From positions 56,990 to 120,989 of the forward strand of contig JAMPFQ010000010.1 of the NCBI GenBank assembly GCA_023664345.1: 64,000 bases of DNA, read 5' to 3'. The DNA is from Lachnospiraceae bacterium. Its GTDB lineage: Bacteria; Bacillota; Clostridia; Lachnospirales; Lachnospiraceae. Positions 18,500-30,724 of this stretch are shown here, piece after piece (the stretch's first letter is position 1; each line of letters opens with the position of its first letter). Both the position numbers and the translations under genes were made by a program. Below the pieces are notes generated by a model. That model had not been told where the DNA came from and ran no database searches. It was given only the letters and a program-made list of their open reading frames with translations.

Positions 18500-21043
18500 T
18501 TATGAATCGTTCTCTTCAGAAACATCTTCTTCCGAAACGCTATCCTCAGGAATTTCCTCCAGGGCATCATCCACATTTTCAAATTCCTGCTCGCCGTTGG
18601 AAACTTTTCCCCTTACCTTGGCGATTTTAGCTACTTTCACGCCCTGATCCAGATTGATCATCTTGACGCCGGAAGTAATCCTGCCCAGCTTGGAGATATC
18701 CTGTGCCCGAAGCTGGATGATGACTCCGCCATCCGTTATCATCATAATCTCGTTTTCTTCCTCCACAGCCTTGGCGCCGATCACGTCGCCGGTCTTATCA
18801 GTGATCTTATAGCATTTGATACCTTTTCCACCACGTTTCTGAACCGTAAATTCTTTCAGGTTCGTGCGTTTGCCCAGACCATTCTCTGATACGATCAGCA
18901 TATAATCGCCCTGGCTCTGCAGCTGCATTCCTACGATTTCGTCACCATCAGACAAGTTCATGCCAATCACGCCCATGGAACTCCTGCCGGTTGTCCTTAC
19001 ATCCGTCTCCTTAAAGCGGATACACATACCCTGCTTTGTCACCAGGAATATCTCACTGTCTTTGTCGGTAACTTTTACCTCGATCAGTTCATCATCATCT
19101 TTCAGATTGATGGCTGTCAGACCGTTCTTACGGACATTGGCAAATTCCATAAGGGAAGTTTTTTTCACAATACCGTTTTTTGTTACCATAAAAAGACGTT
19201 TATCTTCATCATATTCCCTGATTGGAATCATGGCCGTGATCTTCTCTCCCGGAGAAAGCTGCAACAAGTTGATCACAGCAGTTCCCCTGGCTGTCCTGCC
19301 TGCTTCAGGGATCTCATAAGCCTTCAAACGGTAAATGCGCCCAAAGCTGGTAAAGAAATTCAGGTAATGATGAGTGGTGGTCATCAGCAGATCTTCAATG
19401 AAATCATCCTCAATGGTCTGCATTCCCTTTATCCCTTTGCCGCCGCGGTTCTGTGCCTTGAAATTATCCACGGTCATTCTTTTGATATATCCAAGATTCG
19501 TCATGGCGATCACCGTATTTCCATAAGGAATCAAATCTTCCATGGATATATCAGTCTCGTCATACCCTATCTTACTCCGGCGGTCGTCTCCATATTTATC
19601 GGAAATCTCAATGATCTCCTTTCTGATCACGCCCAACAGAAGCTTTTCGTCGGCAAGGATCGCCTTTAACTCCGCAATCTTGACCTGTAATTCCTGATGT
19701 TCGTTCTCAAGCTTCTCTCTTTCCAGACCGGTGAGAGCCCGCAGACGCATATCCACGATTGCCTGAGCCTGGGCATCGGAAAGTTCAAACCGCTCTATCA
19801 GCCTGTCCTTTGCAATCTGGGTATTCTGGCTGCTGCGGATAATAGAGATCACTTCGTCAATATAATCAAGCGCTTTTAACAGACCCTGTAAAATATGGTC
19901 TCTTTCCTCCGCCTTGTTCAGATCATATTTTGTTCTTCTGGTGACTACATCTTCCTGATGTTTCAGGTAATGGTTCAGCATATCCAGCAGGCTCATCACC
20001 TTGGGCTCATTATTCACCAGAGCCAGCATGATCACGCCAAAGGTATCCTGCAGCTGAGTATGTTTATAAAGCTGGTTCAAAATCACATTAGCGTTGGCGT
20101 CTTTTCTCAGTTCAATAACGACTCTGACACCCTCCCTGTTGGACTCGTCCCTGATATCAGTGATTCCGTCAATCTTTTTCAGCTTTACAAGTTCCGCTAT
20201 CTTAACGATCAGGTTTGCCTTATTTACCATATAGGGCAGTTCCGTGGCAATGATCTGGCTCTTGCCGTTAGGCAGCGTCTCAATGTTCGTCACAGCCCGG
20301 ACAACAATCTTGCCCCGGCCTGTCCGATATGCCTCCTCACAGCCCCTTGTACCCAAGATCAGACCGCCTGTAGGAAAATCAGGAGCTTTTACGATCTCAA
20401 GGATTTCTTCCATGGAAGTAGCCCTGCTCTCCTCCACCTTATTATCAATGATCCTGGTAACGGCTTTTACCACCTCACGAAGATTGTGAGGCGGGATATT
20501 GGTAGCCATACCTACTGCGATGCCGGTGGTTCCGTTTACCAGCAGATTGGGATAACGGCTGGGCAGCACAACAGGCTCTTTTTCCGTATCGTCAAAGTTA
20601 GGCACGAAATCAACAGTGTCCTTGTTGATATCCGCAAGCAGTTCCATGGAAATTTTTGAAAGCCTTGCCTCGGTGTAACGCATCGCCGCCGCGCCGTCGC
20701 CGTCCATGGAACCGAAATTGCCGTGGCCGTCCACAAGAGGATATCTGGTAGACCATTCCTGCGCCATATTGACCAGAGCGCCGTAAATGGAACTGTCCCC
20801 ATGAGGATGATATTTACCCATAGTATCACCTACGATACGGGCGCTCTTCCTATGGGGCTTATCAGGACCGTTATTTAATTCGATCATGGAGTAAAGGACA
20901 CGCCGCTGAACAGGCTTCAGGCCGTCCCGGACGTCCGGGAGCGCACGGGAGGCAATCACGCTCATGGCGTAATCTATGTAAAAGGTTTCCATCCGCTCCT
21001 TTAAATCTACCTCATGGATCTTATCAAAAATATCGTCGTTCAT
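18500..21043 (-). CDS. gyrA: DNA gyrase subunit A
   Basis: Catalytic subunit of gyrase, which cuts and religates DNA to add negative supercoils. It has 847 residues. The catalytic Tyr is Y123 in [10 protein letters not shown]. The quinolone-determining segment reads [17 protein letters not shown]: Ser is kept at the first resistance position, and Gly (about residue 88) occupies the place of E. coli D87. The C-terminal beta-pinwheel has repeated blades and a GyrA box-like QKRGGKGIK near 774; a related [10 protein letters not shown] lies near 531. The tail is very acidic (Glu/Asp/Ser). It follows gyrB by 70 bases on the same strand. Confidence 0.97.
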   Translation of the reverse strand: MNDDIFDKIHEVDLKERMETFYIDYAMSVIASRALPDVRDGLKPVQRRVLYSMIELNNGPDKPHRKSARIVGDTMGKYHPHGDSSIYGALVNMAQEWSTRYPLVDGHGNFGSMDGDGAAAMRYTEARLSKISMELLADINKDTVDFVPNFDDTEKEPVVLPSRYPNLLVNGTTGIAVGMATNIPPHNLREVVKAVTRIIDNKVEESRATSMEEILEIVKAPDFPTGGLILGTRGCEEAYRTGRGKIVVRAVTNIETLPNGKSQIIATELPYMVNKANLIVKIAELVKLKKIDGITDIRDESNREGVRVVIELRKDANANVILNQLYKHTQLQDTFGVIMLALVNNEPKVMSLLDMLNHYLKHQEDVVTRRTKYDLNKAEERDHILQGLLKALDYIDEVISIIRSSQNTQIAKDRLIERFELSDAQAQAIVDMRLRALTGLEREKLENEHQELQVKIAELKAILADEKLLLGVIRKEIIEISDKYGDDRRSKIGYDETDISMEDLIPYGNTVIAMTNLGYIKRMTVDNFKAQNRGGKGIKGMQTIEDDFIEDLLMTTTHHYLNFFTSFGRIYRLKAYEIPEAGRTARGTAVINLLQLSPGEKITAMIPIREYDEDKRLFMVTKNGIVKKTSLMEFANVRKNGLTAINLKDDDELIEVKVTDKDSEIFLVTKQGMCIRFKETDVRTTGRSSMGVIGMNLSDGDEIVGMQLQSQGDYMLIVSENGLGKRTNLKEFTVQKRGGKGIKCYKITDKTGDVIGAKAVEEENEIMMITDGGVIIQLRAQDISKLGRITSGVKMINLDQGVKVAKIAKVRGKVSNGEQEFENVDDALEEIPEDSVSEEDVSEENDS

Positions 21044-21113
21044 AATCCCTCTTTCTTTTTTAAGAATATTTTAAGCAATGTTTTCGAGGCTGATCTTGAA
21101 TCGTTATGTTATC

Positions 21114-24393
<3,280 letters not shown>

Positions 24394-24428
24394 TTTCATA
24401 CTCCTGTCCGCTTTTGCGGGCATGTGAT

Positions 24429-24635
24429 CTATTCTATCCTGATCATTTCCCCGGCAAATTCCACTATATCACCGACAACAAGCTTTTTACCGCGCTGCAG
24501 TTCTGTCCGGCCGTTCACTTTCACCTGGCCATCCCGGATCACAAGCTTGGCATCCACACCGGATCCTACTAAGCCGACAGCTTTCAAAGCCTGACCAAGC
24601 TTGATAAAATCATCTTTCAAATGAATTATCTCCAT
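24429..24635 (-). CDS. yaaA: S4-domain RNA-binding protein YaaA
   Basis: A 68-residue S4-like protein found between dnaN and recF across Firmicutes. It shows the S4 core FIKLGQALKAVGLVGSG, then VKVNGRTELQRGKKL. An RNA-binding role is inferred from the fold. The ATG at 24635 has AAAGGGG about 8 bases upstream. The gene ends 35 bases before recF. Confidence 0.9.
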   Translation of the reverse strand: MEIIHLKDDFIKLGQALKAVGLVGSGVDAKLVIRDGQVKVNGRTELQRGKKLVVGDIVEFAGEMIRIE

Positions 24636-24697
24636 ATTTACACCCCTTTGCGTGCCCCAGCACAAACAATTGATGAACCTTTTCGCCTTTCACACTA

Positions 24698-25807
24698 TCA
24701 GCTGACAGTCGTAAAATTTACAGGCAGAATCAGGTAAATATAACTTTCTTCCTGATTCTTGATAAAACAGGGGGCTTTTGGATTCACCATATAAAGGTCA
24801 ACTTCCTCATCATCTATCACTCGCAGCGCATCGATCAGGAACTTAGGGTTGAATCCTATCATCAGATCCTTGCCCTGTTTTTCGATATCAATATCCTCGT
24901 TCATGCTTCCAAGGATGGAATTGATCCTCAGTTCCATGCTCCCATCCAGGATATTGATGATGATAGGCTTCTTGTCACCCTCTTTTACCAGAAGGGTAGC
25001 ACGGTCGATACAGTTCAGAAATTCTTTCTTATTGATTCTGACCTTTGTCTCATAGTCGCTGGAAAGCATCTGGTCTATCCTGAAATATTCGCCTTCTATC
25101 AATCTGGATACCACGGTGGTATTGCCAAATTCAAACACAATATGCTTGTCCGTAAAGGAAATGATAACATCATTCTCAGCTCCGCCGGGCAGAATCTTGC
25201 TCACCTCATTTAAAGTCTTTCCCGGAACGACCACTTTCTTGGGCGCATAGCTGTTCTTTAACCGTATCTTACGGATGGAGATACGGTGGCCGTCCAGTGA
25301 TACCACCTTTAACTCATCCTCATTTATCTCAAATAATTCGCCCGTCATCAGCTTATTATTGTCATTGTCAGAGATGGAAAAGATGGTCTGCCTCACCACT
25401 TCTTTCAAAGTAAACTGGCTGATGATGATGCTGTCATTCTTTTCCACCACAGGAAGATAAGAGAAATCCTCCCCCGATTTACCAATGATATTGAATTTGG
25501 CTTTCTCACAGGTAATGGTAGTCTTAAAGGAGGAATCTGTCTCGATCGTTATATTACTGTCAGGAAGTTTCCTTACGATTTCAAGGAATATCTTCGCATC
25601 AAGCGCAATGGCTCCTTTTTCAATGATATCACCCTCAATGACAGTCTCTATCCCAAGATCCATATCATTGGCGGTAAGAGTAATAGATCCTTTCGTCGCA
25701 TCTACCATGACACACTCTAAAATAGACATCGTTGTTTTATTAGAGACAGCTTTGGATACAATCTGTACCCCATTCAACAGATTTGATTTGGAACAAACTA
25801 ATTTCAT
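24698..25807 (-). CDS. dnaN: DNA polymerase III beta sliding clamp
   Basis: Ring-shaped processivity clamp that tethers the polymerase and other proteins carrying QLxLF-type motifs. It has 369 residues, the usual length, in three repeated domains. Recognisable parts are the N-terminus KLVCSKSNLLNGVQIVSKAV, LDGHRIS near residue 175 and the ending YIYLILPVN. It lies downstream of dnaA with a 284-base gap that holds DnaA-box-like sites. Two proteins of the integrated element carry C-terminal motifs that could bind it. Confidence 0.97.
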   Translation of the reverse strand: MKLVCSKSNLLNGVQIVSKAVSNKTTMSILECVMVDATKGSITLTANDMDLGIETVIEGDIIEKGAIALDAKIFLEIVRKLPDSNITIETDSSFKTTITCEKAKFNIIGKSGEDFSYLPVVEKNDSIIISQFTLKEVVRQTIFSISDNDNNKLMTGELFEINEDELKVVSLDGHRISIRKIRLKNSYAPKKVVVPGKTLNEVSKILPGGAENDVIISFTDKHIVFEFGNTTVVSRLIEGEYFRIDQMLSSDYETKVRINKKEFLNCIDRATLLVKEGDKKPIIINILDGSMELRINSILGSMNEDIDIEKQGKDLMIGFNPKFLIDALRVIDDEEVDLYMVNPKAPCFIKNQEESYIYLILPVNFTTVS

Positions 25808-26091
25808 GTGAATAACTCCCTTCGTATCTTGAGCGTATCTATCATGCGGACAAATGATAGAAATATTGAAAAGAAATCATTAATATTAGTAATAATAGGT
25901 GTTGATATGTGCATAACTAATCCTATTATACTATTTTTCAAGGAAAAATGGAATGGAAAAGTAGTGAATTATGAAATAATAAGTTCATGATAAGTCTCAG
26001 GTTATTCACAAAGCCTTTTTCACCGTTTTTTCCTCATTATGGATCATCAACACATTAACCACATATTTATCCTCTAAGAAATGTTTATTTT
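25808..26091 (-). promoter_or_regulatory. dnaA-dnaN intergenic region with candidate DnaA boxes
   Basis: An AT-rich gap with three sites one mismatch from TTATCCACA or its complement: TGTGCATAA (25908-25916), TTATTCACA (26002-26010) and TTAACCACA (26055-26063). TATAAT is present on the minus strand (complement of ATTATA at about 25925), a possible dnaN -10. No gene is seen. Confidence 0.5.
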
Positions 26092-27450
26092 CTAAGAAAT
26101 GTTTATTTTCTTTGTGATAATATCCACCTTATTTCTCAACTCCTCATTGACCTCCAGTTCCGCAGTGATCTTTCTTATGCCGTGTATGACTGTGGTATGA
26201 TCCTTTTTGCCAAGGATCTTACCAATGTTTGCCAGTGAATTATGGGTATATTTACCGCAAAGGTACATGACTACCTGTCTTGGCTGTACAAATTCGGAAT
26301 TTCTCCTCTTTGAGGTAATGTCTTCTGGCTTGACGCCAAAATGTTCCGCTACCACATTGATGATAAGGGTAGGTGTGATCTCTGTAGGTTTGTTTGGATG
26401 GATGACATTCTTTAATGCTTCCTCCGCTGACGCCAGGGAAAGTTCCACTTTGTTCAGTTTCGCAAAAGCGATCAGTTGGTTAAAAGCGCCTTCCAGTTCG
26501 CGGATATTGGAATTGATGTTGGTGGCGATATATTTGATAGCTTCCTCATCGATCTTGTGATCATATATCTCCGCATTCTTGCGCAGGATGGCCATACGTG
26601 TCTCATAATCTGGCGGCTGGATATCGGCGATCAGTCCCCATTCAAACCTTGACCGGAAGCGTTCCTCCAGGGTTTCCATATCTTTAGGAGGCTTATCCGA
26701 GGAGATGATGATCTGTTTTCTGGCGGAATGAAGCACGTTAAAAGTATGGAAGAACTCTTCCTGGGTACTTTCCTTTCCTATGATAAATTGGATATCGTCT
26801 ATCATCAGCACATCAACGGTACGATACTTTTCCCGGAGTTTTGTCATGGAAGCAGCATTACCGCTTCGGATGGATTCTATCACCTCATTAAGGAATACTT
26901 CACTGGTGACATAGAGAACCTTTTTATCCGGATTCTGTTCCAGGATAAAGTGACCGATGGAATGCATCAGGTGGGTCTTGCCCAATCCGGATTCTCCATA
27001 TATGTAAAGAGGGTTATAAACTTCTCCGGGGGTTTCTGCTACCGCCAGGGCAGCGGAGTGGGCAAATTTATTGTTGCTGCCCACCACGAAAGTGTCAAAC
27101 TTATATTTAGGGTTCAGGTTCGCGTTCTCATAATTAATGTTATATCCGGATCCGGACATGGAAAGGCTGTTCTGGTCGTCAAGCCTGATATCTTTTTCCA
27201 GAATGAACTTCACATCATAATTATGGTCGAAAAGTTCTGTAATGGTAACCTGAAAGAATATCCTGTATTTTGTAGAGATATAATTAAGGGCATGTGCCTG
27301 GTCAGAAGGTATGATGATGCTTACCACATCATCTTCCACATCGTAATATTCCAGAGGATCTACCCATGTCCTGTAAGAAACATCGGATATATTATATTCT
27401 TTTCTGATGGTTTCCTTGATAGTAGTCCAGTTCTCTTTTATTTCATCCAT
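26092..27450 (-). CDS. dnaA: Chromosomal replication initiator DnaA
   Basis: AAA+ initiator that binds DnaA boxes and melts oriC. Domain I covers about 1-80. Domain II is short. Domain III has Walker A GESGLGKTHL (about residue 152) and Walker B VLMIDDIQF. Domain IV carries the DnaA signature around GKILGKKDHTTVIHG. The ATG at 27450 is preferred, with AAGGGA 12 bases upstream; an in-frame TTG at 27462 lies directly against that site. It has 452 residues, the usual size. The 3' end has an 18-base tandem duplication across the stop. It is transcribed away from oriC. Confidence 0.97.
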   Translation of the reverse strand: MDEIKENWTTIKETIRKEYNISDVSYRTWVDPLEYYDVEDDVVSIIIPSDQAHALNYISTKYRIFFQVTITELFDHNYDVKFILEKDIRLDDQNSLSMSGSGYNINYENANLNPKYKFDTFVVGSNNKFAHSAALAVAETPGEVYNPLYIYGESGLGKTHLMHSIGHFILEQNPDKKVLYVTSEVFLNEVIESIRSGNAASMTKLREKYRTVDVLMIDDIQFIIGKESTQEEFFHTFNVLHSARKQIIISSDKPPKDMETLEERFRSRFEWGLIADIQPPDYETRMAILRKNAEIYDHKIDEEAIKYIATNINSNIRELEGAFNQLIAFAKLNKVELSLASAEEALKNVIHPNKPTEITPTLIINVVAEHFGVKPEDITSKRRNSEFVQPRQVVMYLCGKYTHNSLANIGKILGKKDHTTVIHGIRKITAELEVNEELRNKVDIITKKINIS

Positions 27451-27774
27451 ATGATTGACCAATCCCTTGTGCAGTATTATACGGATATATTTTAATATAG
27501 ATTGTCCAGAATTTCAAATGCCAGTTATCAACATTAAAGGGATAAAGTTATACACATACTGTTGATAACCATGTTTATAATTCAGGTATTAACATTGTAA
27601 TGTGGATATTAATTATAAAAAAGTATTGAAAAAATAAGGAAAAATTTAAATTATCCACAAGTAATCAACATTTGGTGGATAACTTAATATACATGTTTCT
27701 ATGTGGATATCTATGTGTATAACTTTTTTATAAAAATTTTATTTCTCAAAATAGCGTATTTTTAAGGATTTTTC
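27451..27774. other. oriC: Chromosomal replication origin (oriC)
   Basis: The region between dnaA and rpmH holds one perfect DnaA box, TTATCCACA (27651-27659), and seven with one mismatch: 27525-27533, 27548-27556, 27560-27568, 27601-27609, 27674-27682, 27702-27710 and 27714-27722, on both strands. AT-rich stretches at about 27609-27650 and 27719-27770 are candidate unwinding elements. Divergent gene orientation on either side supports it. The exact limits are a judgement. Confidence 0.9.
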
Positions 27775-27803
27775 TTGACATTAAGGGAAATTTCTTATAC
27801 AAT
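27775..27803 (+). promoter_or_regulatory. rpmH promoter
   Basis: TTGACA (27775-27780), a 17-base spacer, then TACAAT (27798-27803), 40 bases before the rpmH start. It probably drives rpmH-rnpA-yidD-yidC-jag. Confidence 0.85.
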
Positions 27804-27843
27804 CAATATGCTATTTTCCTGAAAGAAAAGGAGGTGCCTTTCC

Positions 27844-27978
27844 ATGAAAATGACATTTCAGCCTAAAAAGCGTCCTCGTAAGAGAGTTCACGGCTTTAGA
27901 GCAAGAATGAGTACTCCCGGCGGAAGAAAAGTGATCGCTGCCAGACGCGCTAAGGGAAGAAAGAGACTGACTGTTTAA
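27844..27978 (+). CDS. rpmH: Ribosomal protein bL34
   Basis: A 44-residue, very basic protein of the large ribosomal subunit: [20 protein letters not shown], ending KGRKRLTV. Length and sequence are typical. GGAGGTG lies at 27830-27836. It is the first gene to the right of oriC, in its normal place before rnpA. Confidence 0.98.
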   Translation: MKMTFQPKKRPRKRVHGFRARMSTPGGRKVIAARRAKGRKRLTV

Positions 27979-28048
27979 TCCGGTACATCAAGCAGTAATG
28001 TGACAGGTCACAGAAATGTGGCCTTTTTCTCTTTCTGTTAGGAGTTAT

Positions 28049-28402
28049 ATGAGATTTTCAGAGAGTTTGAAGAAAAATCACCAATTCCAGTTCGTTTATA
28101 AGTACGGAAAATCTTACGCAAACAGATATCTGGTCATGTATATTAAGGAAAATGGCATGGAGATGAACAGGATTGGAATCAGTGTGAGCAGGAAAGTCGG
28201 CAACAGCGTTGTGAGACACCGGGTCACAAGGCTGGTGCGGGAAAGTTACCGGTTACATGAAGCGGTATTCAATAGTGGTTTGGATATTGTGATCGTTGCA
28301 AGGCAGAGCGCGGCCTCGGTGGGTTATGATGAGATAGAAAGCGCGCTGCTCCACCTTGGGAAGCTTCATCATATCATTAAGGTATTTTTTTATTTTGATT
28401 AG
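28049..28402 (+). CDS. rnpA: Ribonuclease P protein component
   Basis: Protein subunit that helps the RNase P RNA mature tRNA 5' ends. It has 117 residues, near the family norm. It starts MRFSESLKKNHQFQFVYKYG and carries the RNR-type basic signature in VSRKVGNSVVRHRVTRLVRE. The ATG at 28049 follows AGGAG (28040-28044) by 4 bases; an upstream in-frame start is not supported. yidD begins 3 bases after its stop. Confidence 0.96.
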   Translation: MRFSESLKKNHQFQFVYKYGKSYANRYLVMYIKENGMEMNRIGISVSRKVGNSVVRHRVTRLVRESYRLHEAVFNSGLDIVIVARQSAASVGYDEIESALLHLGKLHHIIKVFFYFD

Positions 28403-28405
28403 AAC

Positions 28406-28615
28406 ATGAAAAAAGTATTGATTGCCGTTATCAGATTTTATCAAAAATATATCTCTCCCATGAAGAGCACGAAATGTCCCTATGTTCCATGCTGTTCCCA
28501 GTATGGACTGGAAGCGGTACAGAAGTACGGAGCGCTGAAAGGGGGTCTTTTGGCTGCCTGGAGGATATTGAGATGTAATCCTTTTTCAAAAGGAGGGTAT
28601 GATCCCGTACCCTGA
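28406..28615 (+). CDS. yidD: Membrane protein insertion efficiency factor YidD
   Basis: Small 69-residue protein thought to assist YidC-dependent insertion. It shows the family core [30 protein letters not shown] and [14 protein letters not shown], with three conserved Cys. It sits between rnpA and yidC, as usual. The start is 3 bases after the rnpA stop. Confidence 0.96.
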   Translation: MKKVLIAVIRFYQKYISPMKSTKCPYVPCCSQYGLEAVQKYGALKGGLLAAWRILRCNPFSKGGYDPVP

Positions 28616-28634
28616 CGGCAAAGCAGGAGGATAA

Positions 28635-29933
28635 ATGGATTTTATTTTATTGACACAAAATTCCACTCCTATCATAGGACAAGTTGCCAAACTGCTTGGA
28701 TGGATCATGAACGGTATCTTTTATGTGATCGACAAGATTGGCATTCCTAACGTAGGTCTGGCTATCATTCTTTTTACCATCGTTGTCTATATGCTGATGA
28801 TGCCTCTGACCATCAAACAGCAGAAGTTTTCCAAACTTTCCGCTAAGATGAATCCGGAACTCCAGGCAATCCAGGCAAAGTACAAGGGTAAGACCGACAA
28901 CGATTCCGCTATGGCACAGAATGCGGAAATCCAGGCTGTATATGCGAAGTATGGCGTTTCCCCTTCGGGGAGTTGCGTGCAGCTGCTGATACAGATGCCC
29001 ATCTTGTTCGCGCTGTATCGTGTTATCTATGCGATGCCTGCCTATGTTACGAAGATAGGAAATACATTCCGGGTGCTTGCGGAGAAGATTATTTCCGTGG
29101 ATAACGGTGCGTTTATCCAGAATTCAGAGGTGGAAAGCATTGCCAATACTGTAGCCATGTATGGAAAATCTCTTACAGAGGGAACCAATGTATCCAACGG
29201 TATCATTGATATCTTGAACAAACTCTATTCTGCGGATCTGGCAGCGGTTGCAGAGCATTATGACTTAAACCAGCTGACTTATGAGGGTCAGCTGATCCTG
29301 AACAGTGATACCACCAGAGGCCTGATAGATACTTATAACAATTTCCTTGGAATGAACATTGCGGATTCACCCATGAACCTGATCAGAAGCGGTTGGATGG
29401 TGGGCTCATGGGGAATTGTGATAGGAGCGGCTTTGATACCTATCCTTTCCGCAGTCACCCAGTGGATCAATGTAAAATTGATGCCTCAGGCGCCTGAAAA
29501 TAAGGAAAGCGGACAGTCTTCCATGGCGCAGTCCATGAAGACCATGAATATGATCATGCCTGTTTTTTCTGCCTGGTTATGTCTGTCATTGCCCGCAGGT
29601 ATGGGTCTGTACTGGGTTGCCGGTAGTGTGGTAAGGAGCGTACAGCAGGTGCTTATCAATAAGCATATTGATAAAATGGATTTTGAGGAGATCATCCAGA
29701 AGAATTCTGTCAAGAGCGCCAAGAAGATGGAGAAAATCAAAAAACAGCAGGAGATGATGAAAGAATATTCCAGTATAAATACCAGGAACATTCAGTCCAA
29801 GGCTGCGACAAACACTGCGGATACTTCTTCTTCCGGTACTTCTCAGAGCACTTCTTCAACTGCAAAGCCAGGGAGCATGATGGCAAAAGCTAATATGGTA
29901 AGGGATTATAATGAAAGAAATAATAATAAGTAA
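28635..29933 (+). CDS. yidC: Membrane protein insertase YidC/Oxa1 family
   Basis: Inserts and folds membrane proteins. It has 432 residues. The N-terminal segment (about 15-60) leads to IILFTIVVYMLMMPLTIKQQK with the conserved basic loop, a cytoplasmic hairpin (about 70-105), QLLIQMPILFALYRVIY, and further membrane segments near 255-280 and 300-335. There is no lipobox Cys in the first residues. A loop of about 110 residues (about 145-250) between two core helices is larger than in SpoIIIJ. The C-terminal tail is Lys- then Ser/Thr-rich. AGGAGG lies 6 bases upstream. Confidence 0.95.
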   Translation: MDFILLTQNSTPIIGQVAKLLGWIMNGIFYVIDKIGIPNVGLAIILFTIVVYMLMMPLTIKQQKFSKLSAKMNPELQAIQAKYKGKTDNDSAMAQNAEIQAVYAKYGVSPSGSCVQLLIQMPILFALYRVIYAMPAYVTKIGNTFRVLAEKIISVDNGAFIQNSEVESIANTVAMYGKSLTEGTNVSNGIIDILNKLYSADLAAVAEHYDLNQLTYEGQLILNSDTTRGLIDTYNNFLGMNIADSPMNLIRSGWMVGSWGIVIGAALIPILSAVTQWINVKLMPQAPENKESGQSSMAQSMKTMNMIMPVFSAWLCLSLPAGMGLYWVAGSVVRSVQQVLINKHIDKMDFEEIIQKNSVKSAKKMEKIKKQQEMMKEYSSINTRNIQSKAATNTADTSSSGTSQSTSSTAKPGSMMAKANMVRDYNERNNNK

Positions 29934-29954
29934 TGAATGGGAGGATAACAGGAT

Positions 29955-30593
29955 ATGGAACTTGAATATATTGAAGTATCTGCCAAAACAGTGAGCGAAG
30001 CAATCACCGAAGCGTGCCGGAAGCTTGGCGTAACAAGTGACAGGTTGGAATATACAGTGTTGGAAGAGGGTTCCAGCGGATTTCTTGGAATCGGTTCCAG
30101 ACCCGCTGTCATTAAAGCGGCAGCTAAGATCGAAGAGATTTCCGTGGAGGATGCCGCGAAGAATTTTCTGAATGATGTATTTGCTGCAATGGATCTGACA
30201 GTGGTCGTTGATGTAAGATATGACGAAACAGATCATTCCATGGATATTGACCTCAGCGGTGATGAGATGGGTGTATTGATCGGTAAGAGAGGACAGACTC
30301 TTGATTCTCTGCAGTATCTGGTTTCCCTGGTAGTGAACAAAGGTTCCGAGGAATATATCAGGGTTAAGGTAGATACGGAAAATTACAGACAGAGGAGAAA
30401 GGAAACTCTTGAAAACCTGGCTAAGAATATTGCTTATAAGGTCAAGAGGACTAAAAGGTCTGTTTCCCTTGAACCCATGAATCCTTATGAGAGACGGATC
30501 ATCCATTCCGCTCTGCAGAATGATAAATACGTGACAACTTACAGCGAAGGAGAAGAACCTTTCAGAAGAGTGGTTGTAACAGTGAGAAAATAA
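29955..30593 (+). CDS. khpB: RNA-binding protein KhpB (Jag)
   Basis: RNA chaperone-like protein of 212 residues, encoded beside yidC in Firmicutes. The Jag N-terminal domain covers about 1-50 (EVSAKTVSEAITEACRKLG). A KH domain follows, with GVLIGKRGQTLDSLQYLVS. The C-terminal R3H domain (about 150-212) has NPYERRIIHSALQ. A strong terminator follows, ending the rpmH operon. Confidence 0.94.
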   Translation: MELEYIEVSAKTVSEAITEACRKLGVTSDRLEYTVLEEGSSGFLGIGSRPAVIKAAAKIEEISVEDAAKNFLNDVFAAMDLTVVVDVRYDETDHSMDIDLSGDEMGVLIGKRGQTLDSLQYLVSLVVNKGSEEYIRVKVDTENYRQRRKETLENLAKNIAYKVKRTKRSVSLEPMNPYERRIIHSALQNDKYVTTYSEGEEPFRRVVVTVRK

Positions 30594-30605
30594 TGGTATG
30601 ATGGA

Positions 30606-30640
30606 AACCGGATATATTTTATGTATATCCGGTTTTGTAT
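30606..30640 (+). terminator. Rho-independent terminator after khpB
   Basis: AACCGGATATA (30606-30616) pairs with TATATCCGGTT (30624-30634), followed by TTGTATTTT. Confidence 0.85.
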
Positions 30641-30649
30641 TTTAATAAT

Positions 30650-30694
30650 TTTATTCCCGCGAGCAATGAGCCAAGCGGTCATGCTTGTAGTGGG
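30650..30694. repeat. Truncated family 1 repeat (copy C)
   Basis: It begins TTATTCCCGCGAGCAATGAG then CCA, as in copy B, and diverges after about 30 bases. Only the left end is present, between the khpB terminator and mnmE. Confidence 0.7.
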
Positions 30695-30724
30695 ATTATT
30701 AACTGACAGAAAAAGGAGTTTTGC

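Noticed and set aside
19895-20659. 254-codon plus-strand frame inside gyrA
   Set aside because: Antisense shadow of gyrA.
27442-27462. TTG at 27462 as the dnaA start
   Set aside because: It abuts the ribosome binding site with no spacing; ATG 27450 fits better and matches family length.
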